Positions 1 through 9,200 of a stretch of 64,000 bases of DNA are shown piece by piece. The position numbers were made by a program, and so were the translations under genes. Within the stretch, counting starts at the first letter, position 1. Every line of letters starts with the position of its first letter. This DNA comes from Flavobacterium degerlachei (lineage in GTDB: Bacteria > Bacteroidota > Bacteroidia > Flavobacteriales > Flavobacteriaceae): positions 1-64,000 of the forward strand of contig NZ_FNMV01000001.1 of NCBI RefSeq assembly GCF_900106645.1. The letters run 5' to 3'. The notes under the pieces were generated by a model, which ran no database searches, had not been told where the DNA came from, and saw only the letters and a list, made by a program, of their open reading frames with translations.

Positions 1-405
1 CTCGCCAGAAGTCGCTATTTCCTATACAAAAACAAATCAAAGTGGTCTAAAAACCAAACAGAACGAGCCGTAGTATTATTTGAATTGTATCCTGACATTC
101 AAAAAGCCTATGATTTAGCGCAGGATTTGAGAAACATCTTTGAAAAAACAACCGATAAAATTATAGCACTTGGAAGATTGGCTAGATGGCATGAAAAAGT
201 AAATCAATCAGGATTTAAGTCTTTCAATACAATCTCAAGATCGATAATGAATCATTATCAAACCATATTAAACTATTTTGACAATAGGAGCACAAACGCT
301 TCAGCTGAATCTTTCAATGCTAAAATAAAAGCATTTAGATCTCAGTTTAGAGGCGTTAGAAATGTGGAATTCTTTCTTTTTAGACTAACTAATATTTATG
401 CGTGA
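1..405 (+). CDS. ISL3-type transposase, C-terminal fragment (5' end outside window)
   Basis: The frame is open from base 1 to the TGA at 403-405, so the gene begins upstream of the window and only the last 134 codons are seen. The residues resemble the C-terminal catalytic part of DDE transposases of the ISL3/ISAon1 type common in Bacteroidota. A stretch with NASAESFNAKIK near the end should carry the last acidic catalytic residue (Glu). It is followed by the FRGVRNVEFFLFRLTNIY tail typical of these proteins. The element would cut and paste its own DNA. Whether the whole gene is intact cannot be judged because the N-terminal part is missing. A TTG at 85 is an internal codon, not a start. Confidence 0.85.
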   Translation, partial: LARSRYFLYKNKSKWSKNQTERAVVLFELYPDIQKAYDLAQDLRNIFEKTTDKIIALGRLARWHEKVNQSGFKSFNTISRSIMNHYQTILNYFDNRSTNASAESFNAKIKAFRSQFRGVRNVEFFLFRLTNIYA

Positions 406-442
406 TTTTTATCGCTCCACAGGTTTTGGACATGATCCATTT
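1..442 (+). mobile_element. Right end of an ISL3-like insertion sequence (partial)
   Basis: The transposase fragment is followed by about 30 non-coding bases containing CCACAGGTTTTGGACATGAT (418-437), which looks like an IS terminal sequence. The left end lies outside the window, so the inverted repeat and target duplication cannot be confirmed and the right boundary is a guess. The element sits about 220 bp from a tRNA-Asp gene. Confidence 0.45.
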
Positions 443-620
443 TAACTTCAACTCAGACATCACAAAAGATTGGCGATAGCCTAAAATCAAAAAAGCCATC
501 CAAATCCTGAATAAATTCAGAAAAAATGGAAAGCTTTTCATTGGTCTAACTACTAAACCCGGTCTCATTGCTACCAACTCGACCAAACAACACAACTAAC
601 TTTAGATACTTTATGGGGGC

Positions 621-647
621 AAAAAAGCCTTTCCGTTAAGAAAGGCT
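621..647 (-). terminator. Intrinsic terminator after tRNA-Asp
   Basis: GCCTTTC (627-633) pairs with GAAAGGC (640-646) around a six-base loop, extended by one A-T pair. The six A at 621-626 read as a U-tract on the minus strand, just downstream of the tRNA. Confidence 0.8.
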
Positions 648-660
648 CTCCCCAATATTG

Positions 661-734
661 CGGTCTGGACGGGACTCGAACCCGCGACCCCCTGCGTGAC
701 AGGCAGGTATTCTAACCAACTGAACTACCAGACC
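661..734 (-). tRNA. tRNA-Asp (anticodon GTC)
   Basis: Read on the minus strand, GGTCTGG (734-728) pairs with CCAGACC at the 3' end to make a 7-bp acceptor stem with discriminator G. The anticodon loop is CTGTCAC with anticodon GTC (bases 700-698), flanked by the stem CCTGC/GCAGG. The T arm contains GGTTCGAGTCC. The 3' CCA is not encoded. It is a single tRNA with its own terminator, beside an IS end. Confidence 0.97.
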
Positions 735-820
735 CACTCATTATTGCGGTTGCAAAGATACAATAGATTTCGAGTTACACAAACGTTTTTACTTAAAATA
801 ATTACTTTTTTTTACAACTA

Positions 821-1747
821 TTATACAAAGTTTTGTTTCTCAGCTAAATATGTCAACAATATTTTTTCAAAATTTTCACCCACATCAACCGGAACATACT
901 TAATTCTATTTTGAACACAGCTTAATGCCAACTTTTTGAAATATAATTGGGCGTTCTTTTCATATTCCTGCTTTACATTATCAGCAAAAACAGAAACTTC
1001 CTCACCCGTTTCCACGTCAATGAATTTTCTTGGCGTGTTATCGAAATCAAAATTCAACTCCGTTTTAGTATCAACCACATGAAACAAAACCACCTTATGC
1101 TTATTATGCTTCAAGTGTTGCAGCGCATTCAGAAGCGCCTCTTCTTCTCCTGACTGAAACATATCCGTAAAAAGGATAATCATCGAGCGGCGATGTATCT
1201 TTTCTGCTATTTGGTGCAAAAAGGTAACGGTATCCGTACTTTTCTTGGTAACTGACCCTTGCAATAATCCTTCAAGTGCATTCAACACCATTCTATGATG
1301 GCGATCACTACCTTTTTCGGGAGCATAAAACTCATAACTGTCCGAAAACACACTCAAACCCACTGCATCCCTTTGTTTTTTTAACAAGTTCATCAAAACT
1401 GCTGAAGCCAAAACGGAAAAGCCAATTTTATTCTCATAAAAGAGCTGATCACCCTTTAATTTAGGATAATGCATCGATGACGAGTTATCAATAATGATAT
1501 GACAACGTAGATTAGTCTCTTCCTCGAAGCGTTTAGTGTACAATCGATCCGTCTTAGCAAATAGCTTCCAGTCAATATGCTTAGTACTTTCCCCAACATT
1601 ATATACCTTATGCTCGGCAAATTCAGCCGAGAATCCATGAAAAGGACTTTTGTGCATCCCTGAGATAAATCCTTCCACCACCTGATTAGCCAGCAACTCA
1701 AGATGCTGAAACCTGGAAATTTTCTCTATTTGCGATTCAATCTTCAT
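821..1747 (-). CDS. DUF58 domain protein (vWA-like)
   Basis: A 308-residue protein with a DUF58 core: the N-terminal region has the VYNVGESTKHIDWKLFAKT segment typical of the family, and a DNSSSM motif marks a MIDAS-type metal site in a von Willebrand A-like fold. Members usually sit beside MoxR AAA ATPases and are thought to help chaperone or assemble cell-envelope or enzyme complexes. No MoxR gene is present here. Instead its ATG overlaps the stop of the upstream M1 aminopeptidase by one base (TAATG), so the two are probably translationally coupled. No membrane segment is obvious. The family assignment is firm but the role is unknown. Confidence 0.88.
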   Translation of the reverse strand: MKIESQIEKISRFQHLELLANQVVEGFISGMHKSPFHGFSAEFAEHKVYNVGESTKHIDWKLFAKTDRLYTKRFEEETNLRCHIIIDNSSSMHYPKLKGDQLFYENKIGFSVLASAVLMNLLKKQRDAVGLSVFSDSYEFYAPEKGSDRHHRMVLNALEGLLQGSVTKKSTDTVTFLHQIAEKIHRRSMIILFTDMFQSGEEEALLNALQHLKHNKHKVVLFHVVDTKTELNFDFDNTPRKFIDVETGEEVSVFADNVKQEYEKNAQLYFKKLALSCVQNRIKYVPVDVGENFEKILLTYLAEKQNFV

Positions 1748-4308
1748 TAATTATCCTTCTTTATTAATTGAGCTCTTGATAAATCATCTGTAGCCTGCAG
1801 TAGCTTCCTCTTCAAGATAGGACTAAATTCCGGATTCTCCTTTAAAAATTTATTGACTATATCTAATGCTTCAGCAGAAGAGTACTTTTCAATACTATTA
1901 CTAAGCCAGCCTTTCGGAAAAAAGATGTCTCCTGTGAGCTGAATCTCTTCTGTCAACTCTAAACATTGTTTTAAATACTTCTTTGCACTTTCTTGACGCA
2001 GCGGATGATTAATATTTGCTAAAGCAGACTGAACCCAAGACTCTTTCTCTCTATTTTCATCTTCTTTCAACGATTCCATAAAACCATCTCTTACCATCTC
2101 ATCATTAGACAATGAAGGTAGTAAAAAATCAAATCTTTTTAGTTTATCAGGATTACTAATTGACACCCTTGCCTTTACAAGTATTTCATCTGAATTATGT
2201 TGATTAAAAAGCACTAAACTCATCGCCATACTCGTGAAATCCTCCTCATTAAGTTTTAAACTAGCAATCACAACTTCTTTATTCCACACTTTAAAAAGTT
2301 TTTCACTAGCTATTTCTGAATAAGCCATGTTTTGAAACAAGACAAATAAAGTTTTTTTGATATTCGAAGGTAAATCCTCTTGCATTCTATTGTAAACTAC
2401 AGCCTCTAAGCGACTTTGACTAAGTAATTGTTGCTTCTTAGTAAGAAAATTCCAAAATAATGAATTCAATTGCTCTGTCAACAACTTAGCGATTAATTCA
2501 TTTTTTTCGACATTAATCCCTTTTAAACAAACATCAAAAGCCAATTGCGGAGCAATAGTCCCTGTTAGCGTATTCTCATAAAGATTGATATAACTATAAG
2601 CACGCGCAACATCATCTTTAACTAATGCTATCGAATCTAATAAACTGCGATCAATAGGAAATACACCATAGCCGTAACCATTATAATTATAAATCACCGC
2701 AAGTGGTTTTCCTAAACCTACCACTTCTTTCAAGTCTGTTGTTTGCCCTACTACTGCTACATTAAATACTTTAGTTGTATCTGGATAAACAAATCCAACT
2801 TCAAATAGCTGTGGCCAGACATTAGACGATCCGTCTTCTGCCTGTTGTTGAATTTCAAATTTCTTTATTTTCCCATTCTCATCATAAATGATTTTATCTT
2901 TAAATAGCGCTCTACCGGATTGATTCACCCATACAGCACTCCATTTTTTAAGATCCATAGACGTCTCTGCATCCAGAATTTCAACAAGGTTTTCCCAAGT
3001 TGCATTATCATTAGCATATTTACGAATATACTTTTGAATGCCTTTTTGAAATGCTTCTTTACCCATTGTAGTCTCTAACTGTCGCATCATAATAGGCGCT
3101 TTATAATAAATAATACCTCCATAAAGAGAGCCTGCGTTTTTAAGATTGGCTAACTCTTGACGAATTGGATGCGTTCCTTTAGTGCGATCTTCACTATAAG
3201 CAGCTGGGTAATGAGCTGTAAGAAATTGCAAATTATGATTGGTATTTGGAAACGCTGGATTCATTATTTTATCCGCCATGAAATTAGCAAACACCTCTTT
3301 CATCCATACATCATCAAACCATTTCATAGTTACTAAATCGCCAAACCACATATGAGAAGTCTCATGAGCTATTAATTTTCCTCTAGTTAATTTCTCACTA
3401 TCTGTAGCACTATTGTCTAAAAATAACGAGCTTTCTTTATATTGTATCGCCCCAACATGTTCCATTCCTCCATATTGAAAAACAGGAATCGCAGCAAAAT
3501 CCATTTTCTTGAATGGAAACGGAAAATTAGTGTATTGCTCTAAATATGAAATTGCTTGACGGTGTAAATCAAAAATAGTAGCAGTACTTGCTTTGACTTT
3601 TTCGTCATTATTTTCTCTAAACAACATTTTCATAGGAAAACCTGCTGCTTGTGAACTACTTTTAAATTCACCCGCTACAAAAGAAAACAAATAAGTACTC
3701 ATCTTATCTGATTGCTCAAATTGATATCTTATAAAGTCACCCTCTTGAGTTTCTTTACTTACGGCACTTGACGTTAAAACAGCCCAATCTTTTGGTGCTT
3801 TAATCTCTAGTGTGTAATTCGCTTTAATGTCAGGCTGATCAAAACAAGGAAACAAAGTACTCGCTCTGTCTGGAACTAATAAAGTGTATAAAAAATCATC
3901 ATTCCTATTAAGTGATAAGTTTCCGGCAATAAAATTTACTTCAATTTTATTCGCACCTAGTAAAAGGTTTTCTTTAGGAATAATCAAATGTTGCTTTTCA
4001 TGTAAAACAATAATCTCCTTGCCGTTAACAACAACCTTTTTTAGATTTTCTTTCTTTTCATTAAAATCCAAATACAAAGGTTCTTTGTTATTATTGATTT
4101 TAAGATCTACTTTAAGAGTAGACACAATTGGCTCTTCTTTCTTTTTAGGTATATCAAATGAAAGCGTATAAAAAACATCTGATATTTGACTTTTACGGAA
4201 AATAGCTAACTCCTTAGAAATTCCAGTTTCTAGCAAAACTGGTTTCTTAACAGATTGACAAGACAACACTAAAGAAAAAACACACAACAATAAGACACTT
4301 TTTTTCAT
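1747..4308 (-). CDS. M1 family aminopeptidase, lipoprotein
   Basis: An 853-residue zinc metallopeptidase of the aminopeptidase N family, which removes N-terminal residues from peptides. It starts with a lipoprotein signal (LVLSCQS, Cys17 as lipidated residue), so it should be membrane-anchored outside the cytoplasm. GGMEHVG (280-286) is the substrate-binding exopeptidase motif. HETSH (His315, Glu316, His319) and Glu338 give the HExxH-18-E zinc site. The long C-terminal half is helical and of the type found in M1 enzymes. It overlaps the DUF58 gene by one base. Substrate is unknown. Confidence 0.92.
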   Translation of the reverse strand: MKKSVLLLCVFSLVLSCQSVKKPVLLETGISKELAIFRKSQISDVFYTLSFDIPKKKEEPIVSTLKVDLKINNNKEPLYLDFNEKKENLKKVVVNGKEIIVLHEKQHLIIPKENLLLGANKIEVNFIAGNLSLNRNDDFLYTLLVPDRASTLFPCFDQPDIKANYTLEIKAPKDWAVLTSSAVSKETQEGDFIRYQFEQSDKMSTYLFSFVAGEFKSSSQAAGFPMKMLFRENNDEKVKASTATIFDLHRQAISYLEQYTNFPFPFKKMDFAAIPVFQYGGMEHVGAIQYKESSLFLDNSATDSEKLTRGKLIAHETSHMWFGDLVTMKWFDDVWMKEVFANFMADKIMNPAFPNTNHNLQFLTAHYPAAYSEDRTKGTHPIRQELANLKNAGSLYGGIIYYKAPIMMRQLETTMGKEAFQKGIQKYIRKYANDNATWENLVEILDAETSMDLKKWSAVWVNQSGRALFKDKIIYDENGKIKKFEIQQQAEDGSSNVWPQLFEVGFVYPDTTKVFNVAVVGQTTDLKEVVGLGKPLAVIYNYNGYGYGVFPIDRSLLDSIALVKDDVARAYSYINLYENTLTGTIAPQLAFDVCLKGINVEKNELIAKLLTEQLNSLFWNFLTKKQQLLSQSRLEAVVYNRMQEDLPSNIKKTLFVLFQNMAYSEIASEKLFKVWNKEVVIASLKLNEEDFTSMAMSLVLFNQHNSDEILVKARVSISNPDKLKRFDFLLPSLSNDEMVRDGFMESLKEDENREKESWVQSALANINHPLRQESAKKYLKQCLELTEEIQLTGDIFFPKGWLSNSIEKYSSAEALDIVNKFLKENPEFSPILKRKLLQATDDLSRAQLIKKDN

Positions 4309-4342
4309 CCAACAATTGGTTTTATTTTGGATAAAAATAAAA

Positions 4343-4370
4343 AAAAGGTTTGACTTACGTCAAACCTTTT
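4343..4370 (-). terminator. Terminator of trxA
   Basis: AAAAGGTTTGAC (4343-4354) and GTCAAACCTTTT (4359-4370) form a perfect 12-bp stem with a TTAC loop. On the minus strand it is followed by a run of T, 45 bp after the thioredoxin stop. Confidence 0.85.
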
Positions 4371-4414
4371 CAACCTGAATTTCTTCAGATTTTATATAAA
4401 TTGCAATCTACTGA

Positions 4415-4732
4415 TTACAACAACGCGTCTAAACTGTCTGCGTAAGTTTGCTTAGGAGCTACTCCTACTTGCTTCCCTACTACTTCACCGTTATGAAACA
4501 CCAAAACTGTAGGGATGTTTCTCACTCCGTATTTCGCAGCAAATTCTTGGTTTGCATCTACATCCACTTTCCCAATTACCACTTTTCCGTCGTATTCAGT
4601 ACTCAATTCGTCAATGATTGGACCTACCATTCTACAAGGTCCGCACCATGCTGCCCAAAAATCTACCATTACTGGTTTTGTTGATTTCAAAACTACTTCT
4701 TCAAAAGTAGCGTCTGTTATTGCTAATGCCAT
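4415..4732 (-). CDS. trxA: Thioredoxin
   Basis: A 105-residue protein of normal thioredoxin length. The active site is WCGPC with redox cysteines Cys30 and Cys33, inside the FWAAWCGPCRMVGPII stretch. The cis-Pro comes after the RNIPTV segment. It reduces disulfides in cytoplasmic proteins using thioredoxin reductase. There is no signal peptide. It is a single gene between its own promoter and terminator. Confidence 0.97.
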   Translation of the reverse strand: MALAITDATFEEVVLKSTKPVMVDFWAAWCGPCRMVGPIIDELSTEYDGKVVIGKVDVDANQEFAAKYGVRNIPTVLVFHNGEVVGKQVGVAPKQTYADSLDALL

Positions 4733-4782
4733 AATATGTTTGTTTAAAGTTTAAAGTTTTAATCTTATTTAAAACTAGAATA

Positions 4783-4790
4783 CAAATTTA
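4783..4790 (-). promoter_or_regulatory. -7 element of the trxA promoter
   Basis: On the minus strand TAAATTTG matches the Bacteroidota -7 consensus TAnnTTTG about 50 bp ahead of the trxA start. A TTG occurs 29 bp further upstream, too far for a good -33 match, so the -33 box is unclear. Confidence 0.5.
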
Positions 4791-4891
4791 TAAATTTAAA
4801 ACCGATGAAGCACCATTCTCAAATTAGTTTTGGTTATGAAAGCATTGACAATTGCTATTTATCTGATTTTGCTTGTATTTTATATTTATTA

Positions 4892-4969
4892 GGAGCCATT
4901 TCCTGCTGTTCGCTGTATCTTTAATTGCCTAAAGGAGGCAATCAAAGGATGCCGCTTTCATCAGGGCTA
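4892..4969 (-). repeat. REP-like imperfect palindrome, copy A
   Basis: It lies in the 320-bp gap between trxA and the outer-membrane barrel gene. The arms TCCTGCTGTTCGCTGTAT (4901-4918) and the complement of GATGCCGC..ATCAGGGCTA (4948-4968) match a second copy at 51494-51566 in reverse orientation. Between the arms is a hairpin, CTTTAATTGCC (4919-4929) with GGCAATCAAAG (4937-4947), 10 of 11 pairs. The rest of the gap holds only the trxA promoter and a terminator. Confidence 0.8.
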
Positions 4970-5008
4970 TGATAGTTGGCAATCCCAAGAAAATTATTCC
5001 AAAAAAAA

Positions 5009-5028
5009 GACCCGCTTTTCAGCAGGTC
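5009..5028 (-). terminator. Terminator of the barrel gene at 5053
   Basis: GACCCGC (5009-5015) and the GC-rich complement up to 5028 form a short stem with a small bulge. The eight A at 5001-5008 give a U-tract on the minus strand. Confidence 0.8.
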
Positions 5029-5052
5029 TCCTTTGAATATATTGTATTTGAA

Positions 5053-5976
5053 TTACAGACTGTATTTTAACCCTAAAGTCAAACCTAAACCACTAATTCC
5101 AACATAAGAACTTAATTCATCCATTGGTTTTGTTGAATCAACTCCATTTGGATTAGTCATAGAATTGTTAGAATTTACATCTAAACGATCTACATAGTTT
5201 GTATTGATTTGAGCATTCGACCTTGTTGACAAAGCATCTTGACCATTTTGAGTAAACTCAGTAGTCTCTTTTGTTTTACCGTGTACAGTAAAATTACGAT
5301 ACTCTAATTCAGCAAATGCTGAAATATTTTTCCCTAATTTATATGAAGTACCTAAAGTTGCCATAAAACCTAATGTAGGGTTTGGCTTAACTTGATCCAC
5401 ACTACGAACAGCTACTGTGGCAGGACTTGCAACTCCCGTAGGAGCAATTGCATCAGTTGTAATCTCTAAATCTCCATGAACAGGAACAATAACTCCTACT
5501 TTTGAATATGGTTCAAAACCATTATGCTCGCCTAAAAATAAAACCAAAGCTGGCGCCACATCAAATGCTGTTATTTTCCCAACTGATTTAAAGTTATAAA
5601 CTGGCTTACCATTAGAAACAAAAATTTGATCAGTAGTAGTTTGGGCCATAGTTTTGTCACTACTTGAATAATAATTAACCCCCATTTCAACACCTACGCG
5701 TGTATTAAATCTATAACCAGCGGTTACTCCTGTTCTAAAACCTTCACCAAAAGATCCAGTAACACTTTCTTCCGAAACTAATTTCCCTCCAACATATGTT
5801 CTACTTAAAGGCAAATTCCCACCAACAGTAGGAAACTCAGTCGCTGCAGTTTGACCAAAATACGACCCTCCAAGTTTGAAATACCAGCTTTCTTGTTTCT
5901 TTTCATTTTTATCAATTTGTCCTAACATAGTCATTGAACAAGCCATAAGCCCTATCATAAACAGCTTCTTTTTCAT
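5053..5976 (-). CDS. Outer-membrane beta-barrel protein
   Basis: A 307-residue protein beginning with a signal peptide (MKKKLFMIGLMACSM, probable cleavage after LGQ). The mature part has alternating hydrophobic strands rich in glycine and aromatics (FRTGVTAGYRFNTRVGVEMGVNYY, FAELEYRNF) and ends in a strand GLTLGLKYSL with terminal Leu, as in OmpW/OmpX-like barrels. No OmpA peptidoglycan domain or TonB box is present. It is probably an outer-membrane protein of unknown cargo or structural role. It is transcribed alone. Confidence 0.78.
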   Translation of the reverse strand: MKKKLFMIGLMACSMTMLGQIDKNEKKQESWYFKLGGSYFGQTAATEFPTVGGNLPLSRTYVGGKLVSEESVTGSFGEGFRTGVTAGYRFNTRVGVEMGVNYYSSSDKTMAQTTTDQIFVSNGKPVYNFKSVGKITAFDVAPALVLFLGEHNGFEPYSKVGVIVPVHGDLEITTDAIAPTGVASPATVAVRSVDQVKPNPTLGFMATLGTSYKLGKNISAFAELEYRNFTVHGKTKETTEFTQNGQDALSTRSNAQINTNYVDRLDVNSNNSMTNPNGVDSTKPMDELSSYVGISGLGLTLGLKYSL

Positions 5977-5997
5977 AATTATCTTTTTTGTTTACAA

Positions 5998-6005
5998 CAA
6001 AAATA
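5998..6005 (-). promoter_or_regulatory. Candidate -7 element for the barrel gene
   Basis: TATTTTTG on the minus strand fits TAnnTTTG, about 25 bp ahead of the ATG at 5976. The nearest TTG lies 24 bp upstream, at the long end of the allowed spacing. Confidence 0.4.
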
Positions 6006-6159
6006 AAAAATTTAAATTGACGCCTTTCCCAATTTTCTAAAGATATTTGGCTACAAAAAGACAATTATATGCACGCATATAGAAACCAGCCGTTTAGGCC
6101 AAAAACATTAACATTTTAAAATTTAAATACATTCTCAAACTATGTCAAAAGCCATAAAA

Positions 6160-6200
6160 AAAGCAGATAAATCGTCATACTATAACGATTTATCTGCTTT
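6160..6200 (-). terminator. Terminator of dnaE
   Basis: A perfect 16-bp inverted repeat, 6160-6175 with 6185-6200 (arm AAAGCAGATAAATCGT), lies 26 bp after the dnaE stop. On the minus strand it is followed by T-rich sequence. Confidence 0.85.
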
Positions 6201-6225
6201 ACTTTTATACAAAAATGCGTCTAAA

Positions 6226-9200
6226 CTAATTCAATTTAAAATTAATCTGCATTTTTTCTAGCTCCACTAATAATTCATTGGATATTTTGATCTTTAATCT
6301 TCTGCTTGGCATGGTCAACTTGGTCACTACTTTAATTTCTTCTATTTCAGTAACCTCAGCAGCTTCCTTTTCTTCAGATTCAGAAGCTTCAACATCATCA
6401 TTCGCTTCCACAAAATCATCGCTATCATTTTCTAACTGAAGCGGTGCAGTTTCAATTATTTTCTTGATCTTTTCCAATTCCATAATTTCAAATGACACCT
6501 GATTATCTCCTTTGTTTTCTTGAAAAAGATGACTTAATTTATGAATGAATTCGGCCTGTAGATCGGTAATATTCAAGAGTACAATTAATTTTTTGGCAAA
6601 GGTATCCAACACATCCTGTAAGTACTGAACTAACGTAAACTGAATCCTAGGATCACTTTTCTTCCCAGTATCCTGATTTGTCCAGCCCTCTTTGACCAAC
6701 ACTTTCATATAAGTAAAGTTATTCTGAATCAAGAAATGACGAAACTTCAAATATTCTTCACCAAAGATCTTAAACTCATAACTTTCATCATATCCCTCTA
6801 ATGTAAATATCGCCCAACCTTTTCCGTTTTTGGCTACTCTGTGTTGCACATCATTTATGATCCCACCAAAAGTCAAACTTTTCCCCACGTGGAGCTCCAT
6901 ACTTCTGAGCGCTTCCAGCTTGGCGTTACAAAAATATTTCATCTCAAACTTATAATCATCCAGTGGGTGTCCCGAGATATAAATCCCAACCACTTCTTTT
7001 TCTTTGGCTAGCTTTTCCATTGTACTCCAGTCCTCACAAGGTGGCACAATAGGTTCTGCGATTTGCACATCACTACTTTCTCCAAACAAACTTACCTGTG
7101 ATGAATTCTCATTCTCTTGGAATTTTGCACCATAACGAATCGCTTTTTCGTAAAAGGTGATTCCGTCTCCATCATCATGAAAATATTGCGCGCGAGTCGT
7201 TCCTAAAAAGGAGTCAAAGCCACCAGCCAATGCTAAATTTTCCAATGCTTTTTTATTGGCAGCACGCAAATCAATTCGTTTGGTCAAGTCAAAAATCGAC
7301 TTGTATTTTCCATCTTTTCTTTTTTCAACTAGAGTTGCAACAGCACCGGCACCCACACCTTTAACAGCTCCCATTCCAAAACGAACCGCATAATTATCAT
7401 TTACCGTAAATTTATAAAACGATTCATTAACGTCTGGACCCAAAACTTCCAGTCCCATTCGCTTGCATTCCTCCATAAAAAAAGATACTTGCTTGATGTC
7501 ACTCATATTATTAGATAACACCGCTGCCATATATTCGGCAGGGTAATTGGCTTTTAAATAGGCTGTTTGATACGCAATCCAAGCATAACAGGTAGAGTGC
7601 GATTTATTAAAGGCGTACTCTGCAAATGCTTCCCAGTCTTTCCAAATCTTTTCTAATTTATCAACAGCATGCCCTTTGGCTGCAGCCTGATTGATAAATT
7701 TAGGCTTCATTTTATCTAGAACATCTTTTTGTTTTTTTCCCATTGCTTTACGCAAAACATCGGCATCACCTTTTGAGAAATCAGCTAGTTTTTGGGACAA
7801 AAGCATTACCTGCTCTTGGTAAACGGTAATTCCGTAAGTATCTTTCAACAATTCTTCACAAGCATCAAGATCATAAATAATCTCTTCTTCCCCATTTTTT
7901 CTTTTTACGAAACTTGGAATATAGGCAATTGGACCTGGACGATACAAAGCATTCATGGCAATTAAATCAGGAAAAACCGTTGGCTTCAATTCCTTCATAT
8001 ATTTTTGCATCCCAGGAGATTCATATTGAAATATCCCTACCGTTTCTCCTCGCTGGAAAAGCTCGTATGTTTTTAAATCATCAATTGGAAATTCATCCGG
8101 ATTTAGATCTATATTACTTCTATATTTTACAAGTTTAACTGTGTCTTTTATTAAGGTTAGGGTTTTCAAACCCAAGAAGTCCATCTTTAACAAACCAGCT
8201 GTTTCTACAACGGAGTTATCAAATTGGGTTACATACAAATCAGAATCTTTGGCCGTAGCCACGGGAACAAAATCAGTAATATCACTTGGAGTAATAATCA
8301 CCCCACAGGCATGAATTCCTGTATTTCTAAGATTCCCTTCTAAAATTGTCGCTTGTTGAATGGTTTCCCCACTCAAATCATCCTCACCCGCAAGACCTAT
8401 TAACTCCTTTATTTTATCCCATTCTTCAGGGCGAACCACTTTTTTAATAACAGCTTCCTCTTCATTCAGGAATCGAGATAAATTCCACTTAGACGGCATC
8501 ATCCCAGGAATCAATTTGGCTATTTTATCAGCCTCAAACAAAGGTAAATCTAGTACACGAGCTGTATCACGAATAGCGGATTTCGTCGCCATTTTACCAT
8601 AAGTAATAATCTGAGCCACTTGCTTTGAACCATATTTGCGTATCACATAATCCATGACACTGCTTCGTCCTTCATCATCAAAATCGATATCAATATCGGG
8701 CAGGGACACACGATCGGGATTCAGGAAACGCTCAAAAAGCAAATTGTACATCAACGGATCAATGTTCGTAATCTTCAAACAGTAGGCTACAACTGATCCA
8801 GCTGCAGATCCACGTCCTGGACCTACCGAAACACCCATTCTTCTTGCTTCGGCAATTAAATCTTGTACAATCAAGAAATATCCCGGATAACCAGAATTAG
8901 AAATAGTCAATAATTCAAAATCAAGACGTTCACGCACCTCATCAGTGATTTCAGCATATCTTCTATTTGCACCTTCATAAGTAAGATGTCTCAAATAAGC
9001 ATTTTCCCCACGTACTCCACCGTCAACTGCATCTTCAGGAACATTGAACTCCTCTGGGATTTCAAATTTAGGTAACAAAACTTCACGTGCCAGATTGTAG
9101 ATTTCAATTTTATCCACAATTTCACTTAGATTCGAAATCGATTCTGGCAAATCAGTGAAAAGTTTTTTCATTTCCTCCCCTGTCTTGAAATAATATTCTT

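Noticed and set aside
389..595. 68-codon minus-strand frame next to the IS end
   Set aside because: It crosses the end of the transposase and the likely IS boundary, and its composition does not look like a real protein.
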